From positions 1 to 64,000 of the forward strand of contig NZ_BAGD01000113.1 of NCBI RefSeq assembly GCF_000308635.1: a stretch of DNA of 64,000 nt, in the 5' to 3' direction. The notes below the pieces were generated by a model. The model did no database searches and was not told the origin of the DNA. It worked only from the letters and a program-made list of their open reading frames with translations. Shown piece after piece: positions 29,811 to 38,043 of this stretch (positions within the stretch are counted from its first letter, which is position 1; each line of letters opens with the position of its first letter). Made by a program: the position numbers and the translations under genes. This DNA comes from Nocardia otitidiscaviarum NBRC 14405 (lineage in GTDB: Bacteria > Actinomycetota > Actinomycetes > Mycobacteriales > Mycobacteriaceae).

Positions 29811-31031
29811 TTGTCCTACGCGGTCATCTGCGAACCACTCCGCACGCCGGTCGGCCGATTCGGCGGCGTCTTCACCGACGTCGCACCGCAGGCCCTCGCC
29901 GCCACCGTGATCGCAGAACTGTTGCGCCGCACCGGCATCGAACCGAGCGCCGTGGACGATGTGATTCTCGGGCAGGCCGGGCCCACCGGTGAGGCTCCGG
30001 CCATCGGCCGGGTGGCCGCCCTGGACGCCGGGCTCGGCGTCGAAGTGCCGGGCGTGCAGGTGGACCGCCGGTGCGGTTCGGGTCTCCAGGCCGTGCTCCA
30101 GGCGTGTATGCAGGTGAGCAGCGGCGGCAGCGATCTGGTGGTGGCGGGCGGGGTGGAGTCGATGAGTTCGGCCGAGTTCTACGCCACCGGAATGCGCTGG
30201 GGCGTCACCGGATCGGGCGTCACCCTCGCGGACCGCCTGGCCCGCGCGCGCATCACGGCGGGCGGCAGGGATTTCCCGGTACCCGGCGGCATGATCGAGA
30301 CCGCCGAGAATTTGCGTGCCGAATTCGGCATCGGCCGCGAGGAGCAGGACGCGCTCGCGGTGCGCTCGCACCGGCTGGCGGTGGCTGCGCAGGCGGCCGG
30401 ACGATTCGCGGCCGAACTGGTACCGGTCACCGTGCCCGACCGCGGTGCCGGACCGGTCACGGTCGATCGTGACGAACACCCGCGCGCCGACACCAGCCTC
30501 GAGAAGTTGGCGCGACTGCGCCCCATCCGGCTCGGCGTCGACCCGAAAGCCACGGTGACCGCCGGGAATTCCAGCGGTCAAAACGACGGTGCGGCGGCCT
30601 GTGTGGTCACCACGCCCGCGCGGGCCGCGCAGCTCGGCCTGCGCCCCATCGCCCGCCTGGTGTCCTGGGGCGCGTCCGGGGTGGATCCGCGCACCATGGG
30701 TCTGGGTCCGGTGCCCGCCACCGATCGGGCGCTGGCGCGCGCCGGGCTCGCCCTCGCCGATATGGACGTCATCGAACTCAACGAAGCCTTTGCTGCACAG
30801 GTGCTCTCGGTGCTGCGGCTGTGGGGGCTGAGCGCCGACGACGAGCGGCTCAACCCGAACGGCTCCGGCATCTCGCTCGGACATCCGGTGGGTGCGACCG
30901 GTGCCCGCATGGTCGCCACCCTGCTGCGCGAGCTGGACCGCCGTGGCGGCCGCTACGGTCTGGCCACCCTCTGCATCGGCGGCGGACAGGGCTTGGCCGC
31001 CGTCTTCGAACGATGGACAGACCCCGCATGA
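29811..31031 (+). CDS. Acetyl-CoA acetyltransferase / thiolase
   Basis: 406 aa from a TTG at 29811 with GGGAG upstream; earlier in-frame codons back to 29691 encode a non-thiolase-like peptide. Catalytic residues of thiolases are all visible: Cys in DRRCGSGLQ near 88, NEAFAAQ near 323, His in GHPVGATGA near 357, Cys in CIGGGQG near 388. It would catalyse thiolytic cleavage or condensation of acyl-CoA, in fatty-acid or branched-acid breakdown. The acyl-CoA ligase gene is convergent, 26 bp away. Confidence 0.93.
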   Translation: MSYAVICEPLRTPVGRFGGVFTDVAPQALAATVIAELLRRTGIEPSAVDDVILGQAGPTGEAPAIGRVAALDAGLGVEVPGVQVDRRCGSGLQAVLQACMQVSSGGSDLVVAGGVESMSSAEFYATGMRWGVTGSGVTLADRLARARITAGGRDFPVPGGMIETAENLRAEFGIGREEQDALAVRSHRLAVAAQAAGRFAAELVPVTVPDRGAGPVTVDRDEHPRADTSLEKLARLRPIRLGVDPKATVTAGNSSGQNDGAAACVVTTPARAAQLGLRPIARLVSWGASGVDPRTMGLGPVPATDRALARAGLALADMDVIELNEAFAAQVLSVLRLWGLSADDERLNPNGSGISLGHPVGATGARMVATLLRELDRRGGRYGLATLCIGGGQGLAAVFERWTDPA

Positions 31032-31057
31032 ACGAGACGCTGTCATCGGCGGTGAGA

Positions 31058-32677
31058 TCAGAGTTCGCGCAGCCGCTTCTTCAGCACCTTGCCGGTCGGA
31101 TTGCGGGGCAGTTCGTCGAGGAAGACGACGTCGCGGGGGACCTTGTAGCGGGCCAGGTTCCGCTTCACGAAGGCTTTGGTGTCCTCCTCGGTGAGGGTGG
31201 CGTCGGGCTGCCGGACCACGAAGGCGCGCAGGCGGGCGCCGAACCGCTCGTCGTCGACGCCGATGACCGCGGCCTCCCGGATCTCCGGATGCGTGTGCAG
31301 CAGCTCCTCCACTTCGGCCGGGAAGACGTTCTCGCCGCCGGAGACGATCATGTCGTCGTCGCGGCCGTCGATGAAAAGCCTTCCGGCGGCGTCGAAGTGG
31401 CCGACGTCGCCGGAGGACAGCAGGCCACGCACGCGTTCCTTGTCGCCGCCGCCGGTATAGCCCTCGAACTGCACCGAATTGCCGACGAAGATGCGGCCGG
31501 TGGTGCCGGTGGGTACCCGACGGCCCCGGTCGTCCAGGATCTCCACCCGCGCGCCGAGCACGGGGCTGCCCACGCAGCCGGGTTCGACGGCCAGATCGTC
31601 CGGGGTGGCGATGGTGGCGTAGGCGACCTCGGTGGAACCGTAGACGTTGTAGACCACCGGCCCGAACAGGCCGGTCAGGTCGCGGGCCAGCTGCGCGCCG
31701 AGTTGGGAGCCGCCCACGAAGATGATGCGCAATGCGGTGAGATCCCGGCCCACCAGCGCGCGGCCGCCGAGGTCGACGATGCGGGCGAGCATGACCGGCA
31801 CCGCGATCACCGTGGTGACCCGGTGTCGCTCCATGCTCTCGATGGTGGTCCGCGGGTCGAAGCGGCGGCGGATCACCAGGGTGGAGCCGAAGCCGAGACC
31901 CAGCATGGCGCAGGCGAATCCGAGGGTGTGGAAGATGGGGGCGCAGCACTCGGTGACCTCGCCCGCGCGGAAGGGCACCTTCGACAGCAGCGCGCCGAGG
32001 GCGGCCAGGGATTTCGGTTCCGCGCGCGGCGCACCCTTGGGGGTGCCGGTGGTGCCGGAGGTCAGCAGGATCAGCTTGGGCATGGCCCCGGGGGCGGGCG
32101 GCGGCGACGGGTCGCCCTCGGCGATGAGCGCTTCCAGGCAATCCGGACGGGTCTTCTCGGTCCAGGCGCGCCAGGTGCCGTGCCGCGGTGCGACATCGGC
32201 GAGCATCTCCCCGTACTCCTCGTCGTAGACGAGCAGGTCGGTGCCCTCCCGGGTCGCGACGTCCCGGATCTGCGGCCCCGCGAAGTCGGTGTTCAGCAGG
32301 ATGATTCGCGCACCGCACTTGGCCGCGGCGAACACCGCGTCCAGCAGGCCGCGGTGATTGCGCGCCAGGATGGCCACGCCCTCACCGCCGCGCAATCCCC
32401 GCGCCCGCCAGGCATTGGCCAACCGATTGGACCGCTCCTCCAGCTCGGCGAAGGTCAGCGACCCGAGTTCGTCGATGACCGCCGTCCGGTTGCCGTACCG
32501 GGCCGCCGACAGCGTCAGTCCCGCCGCTATGGTGCCGTACCGCAGCATGGCGGTGGCCGCCGCCACCATGGTCGCGGGCGATTCGACGCTCACCACGCCG
32601 GTACGCAGCACCAGCCGCGCCGATTCGACCTCCGTGTACGCACGATTCCCCACCGCTTTGAGCAACCCGACCGTCAC
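31058..32677 (-). CDS. AMP-forming acyl-CoA synthetase (FadD family)
   Basis: 539 aa from the GTG at 32677, which has GAGGAGG 6 nt before it; the frame extends to 32773 but the extra part looks spurious. ANL-superfamily motifs: LLTSGTTGTPKGAP near 205, YGSTEVAYA near 340, SGDVGHFDAAGRLFIDGRDD near 425, and the catalytic Lys in NPTGKVLKKRLREL at the C-terminus. It activates a carboxylic acid to its CoA thioester. The N-terminal region (YGTIAAGLTLSAARYGNRTA) resembles mycobacterial FadD2/FadD12-type proteins. Convergent with the thiolase and divergent from the TetR gene, so a shared degradation pathway is plausible. Confidence 0.9.
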   Translation of the reverse strand: MTVGLLKAVGNRAYTEVESARLVLRTGVVSVESPATMVAAATAMLRYGTIAAGLTLSAARYGNRTAVIDELGSLTFAELEERSNRLANAWRARGLRGGEGVAILARNHRGLLDAVFAAAKCGARIILLNTDFAGPQIRDVATREGTDLLVYDEEYGEMLADVAPRHGTWRAWTEKTRPDCLEALIAEGDPSPPPAPGAMPKLILLTSGTTGTPKGAPRAEPKSLAALGALLSKVPFRAGEVTECCAPIFHTLGFACAMLGLGFGSTLVIRRRFDPRTTIESMERHRVTTVIAVPVMLARIVDLGGRALVGRDLTALRIIFVGGSQLGAQLARDLTGLFGPVVYNVYGSTEVAYATIATPDDLAVEPGCVGSPVLGARVEILDDRGRRVPTGTTGRIFVGNSVQFEGYTGGGDKERVRGLLSSGDVGHFDAAGRLFIDGRDDDMIVSGGENVFPAEVEELLHTHPEIREAAVIGVDDERFGARLRAFVVRQPDATLTEEDTKAFVKRNLARYKVPRDVVFLDELPRNPTGKVLKKRLREL

Positions 32678-32905
32678 CCGGTCCTCCTCGTCCCGCCCAT
32701 CCACGTGCTGGCATCCGCCCGCAACCCCACCGTACGGCGGCCGTCGGCGGAACGGAACGACCACATCCGCCATACCGGACCCGCGCGCCGGAGCTGAGCC
32801 GGTCGATCGGCGATTTCGGGCGTGAGCGGCGGTGCACCTTGCCCAGCGGAGTTTTCACCAGCCCACTCCCTGAGAGTCGGTCGGTGGTCCAGGCGCACTC
32901 GCACC

Positions 32906-32918
32906 TATTCTGTGCGGT
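32906..32918 (+). promoter_or_regulatory. -10 box of leaderless TetR gene
   Basis: TATTCT at 32906-32911 is followed by 7 nt and the GTG start at 32919, with no Shine-Dalgarno. This spacing places the transcript start at the start codon. Confidence 0.55.
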
Positions 32919-33566
32919 GTGAGTGAGGAGGCCGCGGGGCCGCTGCCGCGCGGACGGCATCGGCTCAGTCGCGAAGAGGTGACGAGTTCGCAGTACCGCA
33001 GGCTGTGTACCGCGGTACTGGAGTCGGTGGGCGAGGTCGGCTACGCGGCGACCACCGTGGCCGATATCGTCGGCCGCGCCAAGGTGGCGCGCCGCACCTT
33101 CTACACCATGTTCGGCGGCAAGGACGAATGTTTCGCCGCCGCATACGATCTGGCGGTGCAGGCCGCGCTGGACGGGCTGCGTGACACGGTCACCGGCATG
33201 GAGGGTGTGCGCTTCGCCGACCGGGTGCGGATCTCCTTCGAGATCTACCTGGCCTTCCTGGCGAGCCAGCCGGGCGCGGCGCGGGCGCTCTACGTGGAAA
33301 CCCTCGCGGCGGGACCGGCGCTGGTCGCCCACCGCGCCCGCGTGCACCGGATGTTCGCCGACTACATCATGGCGGTGGCGCGCATCGGCGTCCGCGAGGG
33401 CGATCTGCCCGCCGACCCGGATCCCGAGGCCATCGACATGCTGCTCGGCGGTATCGACGACCGGGTCCGCAACTGTCTGCACGAGCGCGGCGCGACCGCG
33501 CTGCCGCTGCTGGCTCCGCTGTTCACCCGCACCGCCATCGCCCTGGCCAACCCGCTGCCCGAGTGA
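32919..33566 (+). CDS. TetR-family regulator
   Basis: 215 aa, GTG start. HTH at about residues 35-80 (VGYAATTVADIVGRAKVARR then TFYTMFGGKDECF). The effector domain is divergent, as usual for the family. It is divergent from the FadD-type gene (242 bp gap) and followed on the same strand by two lipases after 149 bp, so it could control acid activation, lipases or both. No palindrome in the gap was convincing enough to list. Confidence 0.88.
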   Translation: MSEEAAGPLPRGRHRLSREEVTSSQYRRLCTAVLESVGEVGYAATTVADIVGRAKVARRTFYTMFGGKDECFAAAYDLAVQAALDGLRDTVTGMEGVRFADRVRISFEIYLAFLASQPGAARALYVETLAAGPALVAHRARVHRMFADYIMAVARIGVREGDLPADPDPEAIDMLLGGIDDRVRNCLHERGATALPLLAPLFTRTAIALANPLPE

Positions 33567-33715
33567 GCCCTGTCACCCGCCACAAACCGTCACCCGCTCC
33601 CGCCCGGCCGCTTTGTCGGTTGACACAGCGTGAGTGACATGCGGGATTCGCCCGCCCTACCGTCGAATTCGGGTTCGGGACGGTCCCGGTTCGGGACAAT
33701 GACGAAAGGTTTCCG

Positions 33716-34870
33716 ATGCAACGAGGTATTCGGATGCTGGTGAGTGCCGTACTCACCGGTGCCGCGGCCGCGACCGTGGCTTTCTCGGCCGGAGCGGCCG
33801 ACGCCGAGCCAGAAATTCCGGCCACCCCCGAGGGGCTGGCCAACTATATGAACTCCCTGTTGAATCCGGCCGCCGATGGGCGCACGCCAGAGTTCATCGT
33901 GGATTCCGGCAGTAGTTCGGGCAGTGGTTCCGGATCGGCGACCCCCCGCAGCTTCGCCACCGATACCCGCGGAAACGGTCCGGAGGTGTCGTCGTTCCTG
34001 GCCGCGTTCGCACACGGACTGTCGAATCCCGACGCGGCCCCGCCCGGTACGAACGACTGGAATTGCCGCCCGTCCGCCGAACACCCGCGGCCGGTGGTGC
34101 TGGTGCACGGCACCTGGCTCAATGCCTACGACACCTACGCGTATATGGCGCCGCAGCTGGTCCGCGCCGGATTCTGTGTGTTCACCACGAATTTCGGACG
34201 GCTCGGAGTGCTCGACGGCGGTGGTGTCGGACCGATTCTGCCCGGTCGCTACGGCGTCGGACCGATGGAGGATTCCGCGAAACAGTTGGGCGTCCTGGTC
34301 GATCGAGTGCTGGCCACGACCGGTGCCGACAAGGTCGATGTGATCGGCCATTCCCAGGGCGGCCCGGTCACGAGTCACTACATGAAATTCGAGGGCGGGC
34401 ACGACAAAGTAGGCAAGCTGATCACTTTCGGCGCGACCAATCACGGCACCTCGCTGTTGGGAATGGCGACACTGGGCCGGATCATCACGAATCTGGGCGT
34501 CAATATTCTGGGTTTCTATCAACCCATTATCGGGGCCGCGAATATTCAGCAGGCGGTCGGTTCACACTTCTACGCGGTCCTGAACGCCGACGGTGATACC
34601 GTGCCGGGCGTCTCCTACACCTCGGTCGGCACCCGGCACGATCAGATCTCCAATCCGTACGAGTGGACCTTCCTCCAGGCGGGGCCGGATGCGACGGTCG
34701 AGAACATCACCCTGCAACAGGGTTGTGAGCAGGACTTCTCCGACCATCTGACGCTCATGTACTCGCCCCGCGCTATCTCCATCGCGCTGCGCGCACTCGA
34801 TCCGATCGCTCATCCGGAGCTGGTGTGCAGTTTCAACCCCTGGATGATCGGCGGCGGAGGGAAGCTGTAA
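33716..34870 (+). CDS. Secreted alpha/beta-hydrolase lipase
   Basis: 384 aa, ATG with AAAGG upstream. Signal peptide about 1-31 (LVSAVLTGAAAATVAFSAGA then ADAEP). A Ser/Gly-rich linker (SSGSGSGS) near 65-75 is followed by the hydrolase: oxyanion region VVLVHGTWLNAYDTY near 128, nucleophile elbow GHSQGG near 210, and a candidate catalytic His in DFSDHLTLM near 343. It resembles the secreted triacylglycerol lipase class of actinomycetes (Lipase_2-like). Its stop overlaps the start of the next lipase (TAATG), so the two are translated together. Confidence 0.9.
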   Translation: MQRGIRMLVSAVLTGAAAATVAFSAGAADAEPEIPATPEGLANYMNSLLNPAADGRTPEFIVDSGSSSGSGSGSATPRSFATDTRGNGPEVSSFLAAFAHGLSNPDAAPPGTNDWNCRPSAEHPRPVVLVHGTWLNAYDTYAYMAPQLVRAGFCVFTTNFGRLGVLDGGGVGPILPGRYGVGPMEDSAKQLGVLVDRVLATTGADKVDVIGHSQGGPVTSHYMKFEGGHDKVGKLITFGATNHGTSLLGMATLGRIITNLGVNILGFYQPIIGAANIQQAVGSHFYAVLNADGDTVPGVSYTSVGTRHDQISNPYEWTFLQAGPDATVENITLQQGCEQDFSDHLTLMYSPRAISIALRALDPIAHPELVCSFNPWMIGGGGKL

Positions 34871-36240
34871 TGCCGCAGACCGCACCGGCCGTGCCGCTCC
34901 GGCCACAACCCACCGCCCACACTCGGCCGGTGCTGCCCGACGCGGACCCGTTCCACGCGGCCCCCGCCGAGCTGGAGCGGTTCGCGCCCGGCGAGATACT
35001 GCGCTCCCGCCAGGTCGAACTGAGCCTGTTCGGCGTGGTGCCGCAACGGATCTCGGCCTGGCAGCTGCTGTACCGCACCCGTGATCTGGACGGCGTCCCG
35101 GAAGCGGCGGTGACCACGGTCGCGCTGCCCTGGGAGGCCGATCCGGACGCCTCGCGGCCGCTGGTGTCCTTTCAGTGCGCCATCGACGCCGTCGCCCCGA
35201 AGTGCTTCCCCTCCTACGCGTTACGGCACGGCGCGCGGGCGCTCGGCGCCATTCCGCAACTGGAGCTGCCGCTCATCGCCGCCGCCCTGGCGCGCGGCTG
35301 GGCGGTCTCGGTCCCCGATCACGAGGGCCTCAGCGGTCGGTTCGGCGCGGCCCGGGAGCCCGGCTACCGCGCGCTCGACGCGGCCCGCGCCGCCCTGCGC
35401 TTCGACCCGCTCGGTCTGGACGCCGGCACGCCGATCGGCCTGTGGGGTTATTCCGGCGGCGGTCTGGCCACCAGCTGGGCGGCGGAACTGGCCACCGACT
35501 ACGCCCCCGAACTGGATATCGTCGGCGCGGCCGCGGGCTCACCGGTGGGTGATCCCGCGGCCGCCTTCGTGCGCATGAACGGTTCCGCCTTCGCGGGTTT
35601 CGCCATGGTGTTCACCGCCGGGCTGCGCCGGGCCTATCCGCAGCTGGATCGCATTATGCGCACCCGGGTCTCGGCCGACTACCTGCGGCTGCTGCTGCGC
35701 GCGGAGACCAGCGCCACCATCCCGCTGCTGGCCAAGCTCGCCTTCCGCAGTGTCGACAATCATGTGCGCGGCGGTGTCGACGCCTTCCTCGACCATCCGG
35801 AGATGCGGCGCATCCTCGCCGACATCCGGCCCGGCCACCGGGTTCCGGATATGCCCATGCTGGTCGTGCAGGGCGTGAACGACGAGGTGATCGCCGTCGG
35901 CGATGTCGACGCCCAGGTGTGGCGCTACCTGTACGGCGGCGGCCACGTGCACTATCTGCGCGATCGGCTCAGTGCCCATCTGCCCCTGCAGTTCCTGGGC
36001 GCACCGGTCATGATGGATTGGCTGGCCGACCGTTTCGCGGGCCGTCCGCTCCAGCCCGCCGGGATCGATACGGTGTGGTCGGTCGCGACCTCGCGCCGGG
36101 CCCTGGCCCAGCACCGGGAGTTCGCCGAGCTGTGCGCGAGAATGGTTACCGGCAGCCCGATTCGGGAGCGGATCGAGATCGCCGCCGATTCCCGGCCGGT
36201 GAACCCACATCGAAACGATGCGGAAGTCGCACCGGCGTGA
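34870..36240 (+). CDS. Lipase family protein (secretory-lipase LIP type fold)
   Basis: 456 aa from the ATG at 34870, overlapping the previous stop by one base. Motifs: LIAAALARGWAVSVPDHEGL near 140, nucleophile GYSGGG near 192, Asp in VQGVNDEV near 337, His in GGGHVHYL near 359. This matches the LIP-type lipases (the Candida secretory lipase family found widely in actinomycetes), but no signal peptide is visible at this start, unlike its partner. Either it acts inside the cell or it is exported another way. The pairing suggests sequential attack on an ester lipid. Confidence 0.88.
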   Translation: MPQTAPAVPLRPQPTAHTRPVLPDADPFHAAPAELERFAPGEILRSRQVELSLFGVVPQRISAWQLLYRTRDLDGVPEAAVTTVALPWEADPDASRPLVSFQCAIDAVAPKCFPSYALRHGARALGAIPQLELPLIAAALARGWAVSVPDHEGLSGRFGAAREPGYRALDAARAALRFDPLGLDAGTPIGLWGYSGGGLATSWAAELATDYAPELDIVGAAAGSPVGDPAAAFVRMNGSAFAGFAMVFTAGLRRAYPQLDRIMRTRVSADYLRLLLRAETSATIPLLAKLAFRSVDNHVRGGVDAFLDHPEMRRILADIRPGHRVPDMPMLVVQGVNDEVIAVGDVDAQVWRYLYGGGHVHYLRDRLSAHLPLQFLGAPVMMDWLADRFAGRPLQPAGIDTVWSVATSRRALAQHREFAELCARMVTGSPIRERIEIAADSRPVNPHRNDAEVAPA

Positions 36241-36383
36241 CGACGATCGGCGCCGGGCGGTCCCATGCTCCACGCCGGGCAGTCACGTGCTCCGCGCCGG
36301 GCGAAGCCGAGCGCTGCGTCGAGTCGATCACGCCCGGCACGTCGAGCCGATTCCTCGCTCCATGCCGGGGCGAAGCCGTGCTC

Positions 36384-36420
36384 CGCGCCCCGGTCCTACT
36401 TGCGCGAGGATCGGGGCGCG
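36384..36420. terminator. Hairpin between convergent lipase and PucR genes
   Basis: Arms CGCGCCCCGGTCCT (36384-36397) and AGGATCGGGGCGCG (36407-36420) pair over 14 bp, with one G-U pair in RNA, and a 9-nt loop. The flanking 36241-36557 stretch (317 bp) has no gene. It is rich in imperfect repeats of the type TGCTCCGCGCCGGGC, and I see nothing else in it. Confidence 0.6.
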
Positions 36421-36557
36421 TTCGTGTCCAGCGGGTACTGTCCACGCCCACCGTCGCCCCGTTTCTCTCGGTGGCACCGCATTCCTCGAATGCGCCGCGC
36501 CCCTCAGACGCGCCGCGCCCCCGGACTCGCTGCGCCTCCGGATGCGCCCCAGCCCGC

Positions 36558-37853
36558 TCAGATGCGCTGGAATTCCTTGCCCGACAGGTTGATACCGCGC
36601 GACGGCAGCCCATCGGCGGCGGCGCTCCCCGCCGCCGAATTCCGATACGTCCGCGCCACCAGCGAAGACCGCAGATGCCACAGCCCGGACGGCCGCGACG
36701 GATCGAAACCGGTCAGCTGCGCGATGCGCTTGAGCCGGTAGTCCACCGTATTGGTGTGCACACCCAGCACCCGCGCGGTGCGCTGTCGGCTGTGGTCGCT
36801 GCCGACGTAGGTGCGCAGCGTCTCCATGAGGTCCGGATGCTCGTCGAGCGGGTCGAGCAGCGCACCGAGGTGTTCGCGGCCCGGCCCGGGCCGGGTGAGC
36901 TGGTATTCGACCGCCAGATCGTCGAACCGGTACAGGCCCGGCGCGCACTGCAGCCGGTGCACCATGTCGAGCAGTTCGTGCGCGCGCTCGGCCGCCTCCG
37001 GAATGCCGCCGGTCGCGGTGTGCACCACGGTGGCGGTCAGTGCGACCCCGGTGGCCGCGGACAGTCGGCTCACCAGATCGGCCACGGGCAGCGGTTCCGG
37101 GGTGGGCACCAGCACGGTGCCGCCCTCGGTGCCGAGCAGCGACAGCCCGCGACCGGCGGTGTGCGCGGCCAGCGCGGCCTGGACGCGCCGTAGCGTGCGG
37201 CGGGCGGCGACGGTGAGATCGAGTCCGGGGCGCGGCTGCGGTGCCGGAATACCCAGGGCAAGCACCGAATACGAGTCGGCTATCTCCACTCCCCCGGAGC
37301 GCGCCATGGTGGCCGCGGAGCGTCCGGCCAGCAGTGCGGAGGTGACGGTCTGCACGGCCGTGTGGTGTTCGGCCGCCGCCGCCCGGTGTTCGCGCACGTA
37401 GGCGACCGCGAAGGCAGCGTTGATCAGCGCGAGGATCTCCAGGAACCGCTGGGCGGTGAGCATCAGCCGGGCGTAGTCGTCGGGTCCGGCGGCCTCCAGC
37501 ACCAGCCCGAAGGCGAGTTCCACGCCGTCGCGCACCGCACGGTGGATGGCCCCGATGGGAATGCCCTCGCGCGCCCATTCCGCGCCCGCCCGGTGCAGGC
37601 GTTCGACCTTGTCCTCGACATCGTGGCCCTCGAGGACGCCGGTGGCGAGTTCCACGCAGGTCCGGGTGACGTTGGTGACCTCGCCGCGCAGCACCTCACC
37701 GGGCAGATTGCCGATGGGGGTCACCACCTCGGTGAAATGCGTGACCAGCCGCTGCGACAGTGCCCGCGCGTCGTGCAGTGGAGCCGAGATCGTCTGCACC
37801 GCCGCGAGCCCGTTGGACGCGGTGGTTGTTGCGGTATGTCCTGTACCGATCAT
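36558..37853 (-). CDS. PucR/CdaR-type transcriptional regulator
   Basis: 431 aa from the ATG at 37853 (GGAG 7 nt upstream); a longer frame to 37955 would run through the upstream palindromes. Helical sensor region to about 180, degenerate GGDEF-like middle, and C-terminal HTH SRQRTARVLGVHTNTVDYRL followed by KRIAQLTG near 362-392. It is a different subgroup from the PucR protein at 27329. Its neighbours are a lipase pair and an acyl-CoA ligase, so a role in lipid or acid use is possible. The strong tandem palindromes upstream point to autoregulation or control by another factor. Confidence 0.88.
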   Translation of the reverse strand: MIGTGHTATTTASNGLAAVQTISAPLHDARALSQRLVTHFTEVVTPIGNLPGEVLRGEVTNVTRTCVELATGVLEGHDVEDKVERLHRAGAEWAREGIPIGAIHRAVRDGVELAFGLVLEAAGPDDYARLMLTAQRFLEILALINAAFAVAYVREHRAAAAEHHTAVQTVTSALLAGRSAATMARSGGVEIADSYSVLALGIPAPQPRPGLDLTVAARRTLRRVQAALAAHTAGRGLSLLGTEGGTVLVPTPEPLPVADLVSRLSAATGVALTATVVHTATGGIPEAAERAHELLDMVHRLQCAPGLYRFDDLAVEYQLTRPGPGREHLGALLDPLDEHPDLMETLRTYVGSDHSRQRTARVLGVHTNTVDYRLKRIAQLTGFDPSRPSGLWHLRSSLVARTYRNSAAGSAAADGLPSRGINLSGKEFQRI

Positions 37854-37877
37854 GCGCGACTCCACTACAGCTGCTGA

Positions 37878-37910
37878 AAAACGTCGACGTTTTGGGAACG
37901 CTGACGTTCC
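37878..37910. promoter_or_regulatory. Two tandem palindromic operators upstream of pucR-like gene
   Basis: Site 1, AAAACGTCGACGTTTT (37878-37893), is a perfect 16-bp palindrome. Site 2, GGAACGCTGACGTTCC (37895-37910), has the same 16-bp length and the same inner bases (AACG..GACGTT). Start to start is 17 bp. They lie 25-57 bp before the start codon, where the -35 region of the PucR gene should be. Confidence 0.65.
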
Positions 37911-38043
37911 TATTGAGGCTCCACTGTAATGGCTGTCACGCGCGGCGGCAATCACGCATGACGGCGCACTCGTGCCAGCACAGACGCCGATGGCGGGTGC
38001 GACCGAGAAGTCGCACCCGCCACCGGGATTCGATCGGAATGGA

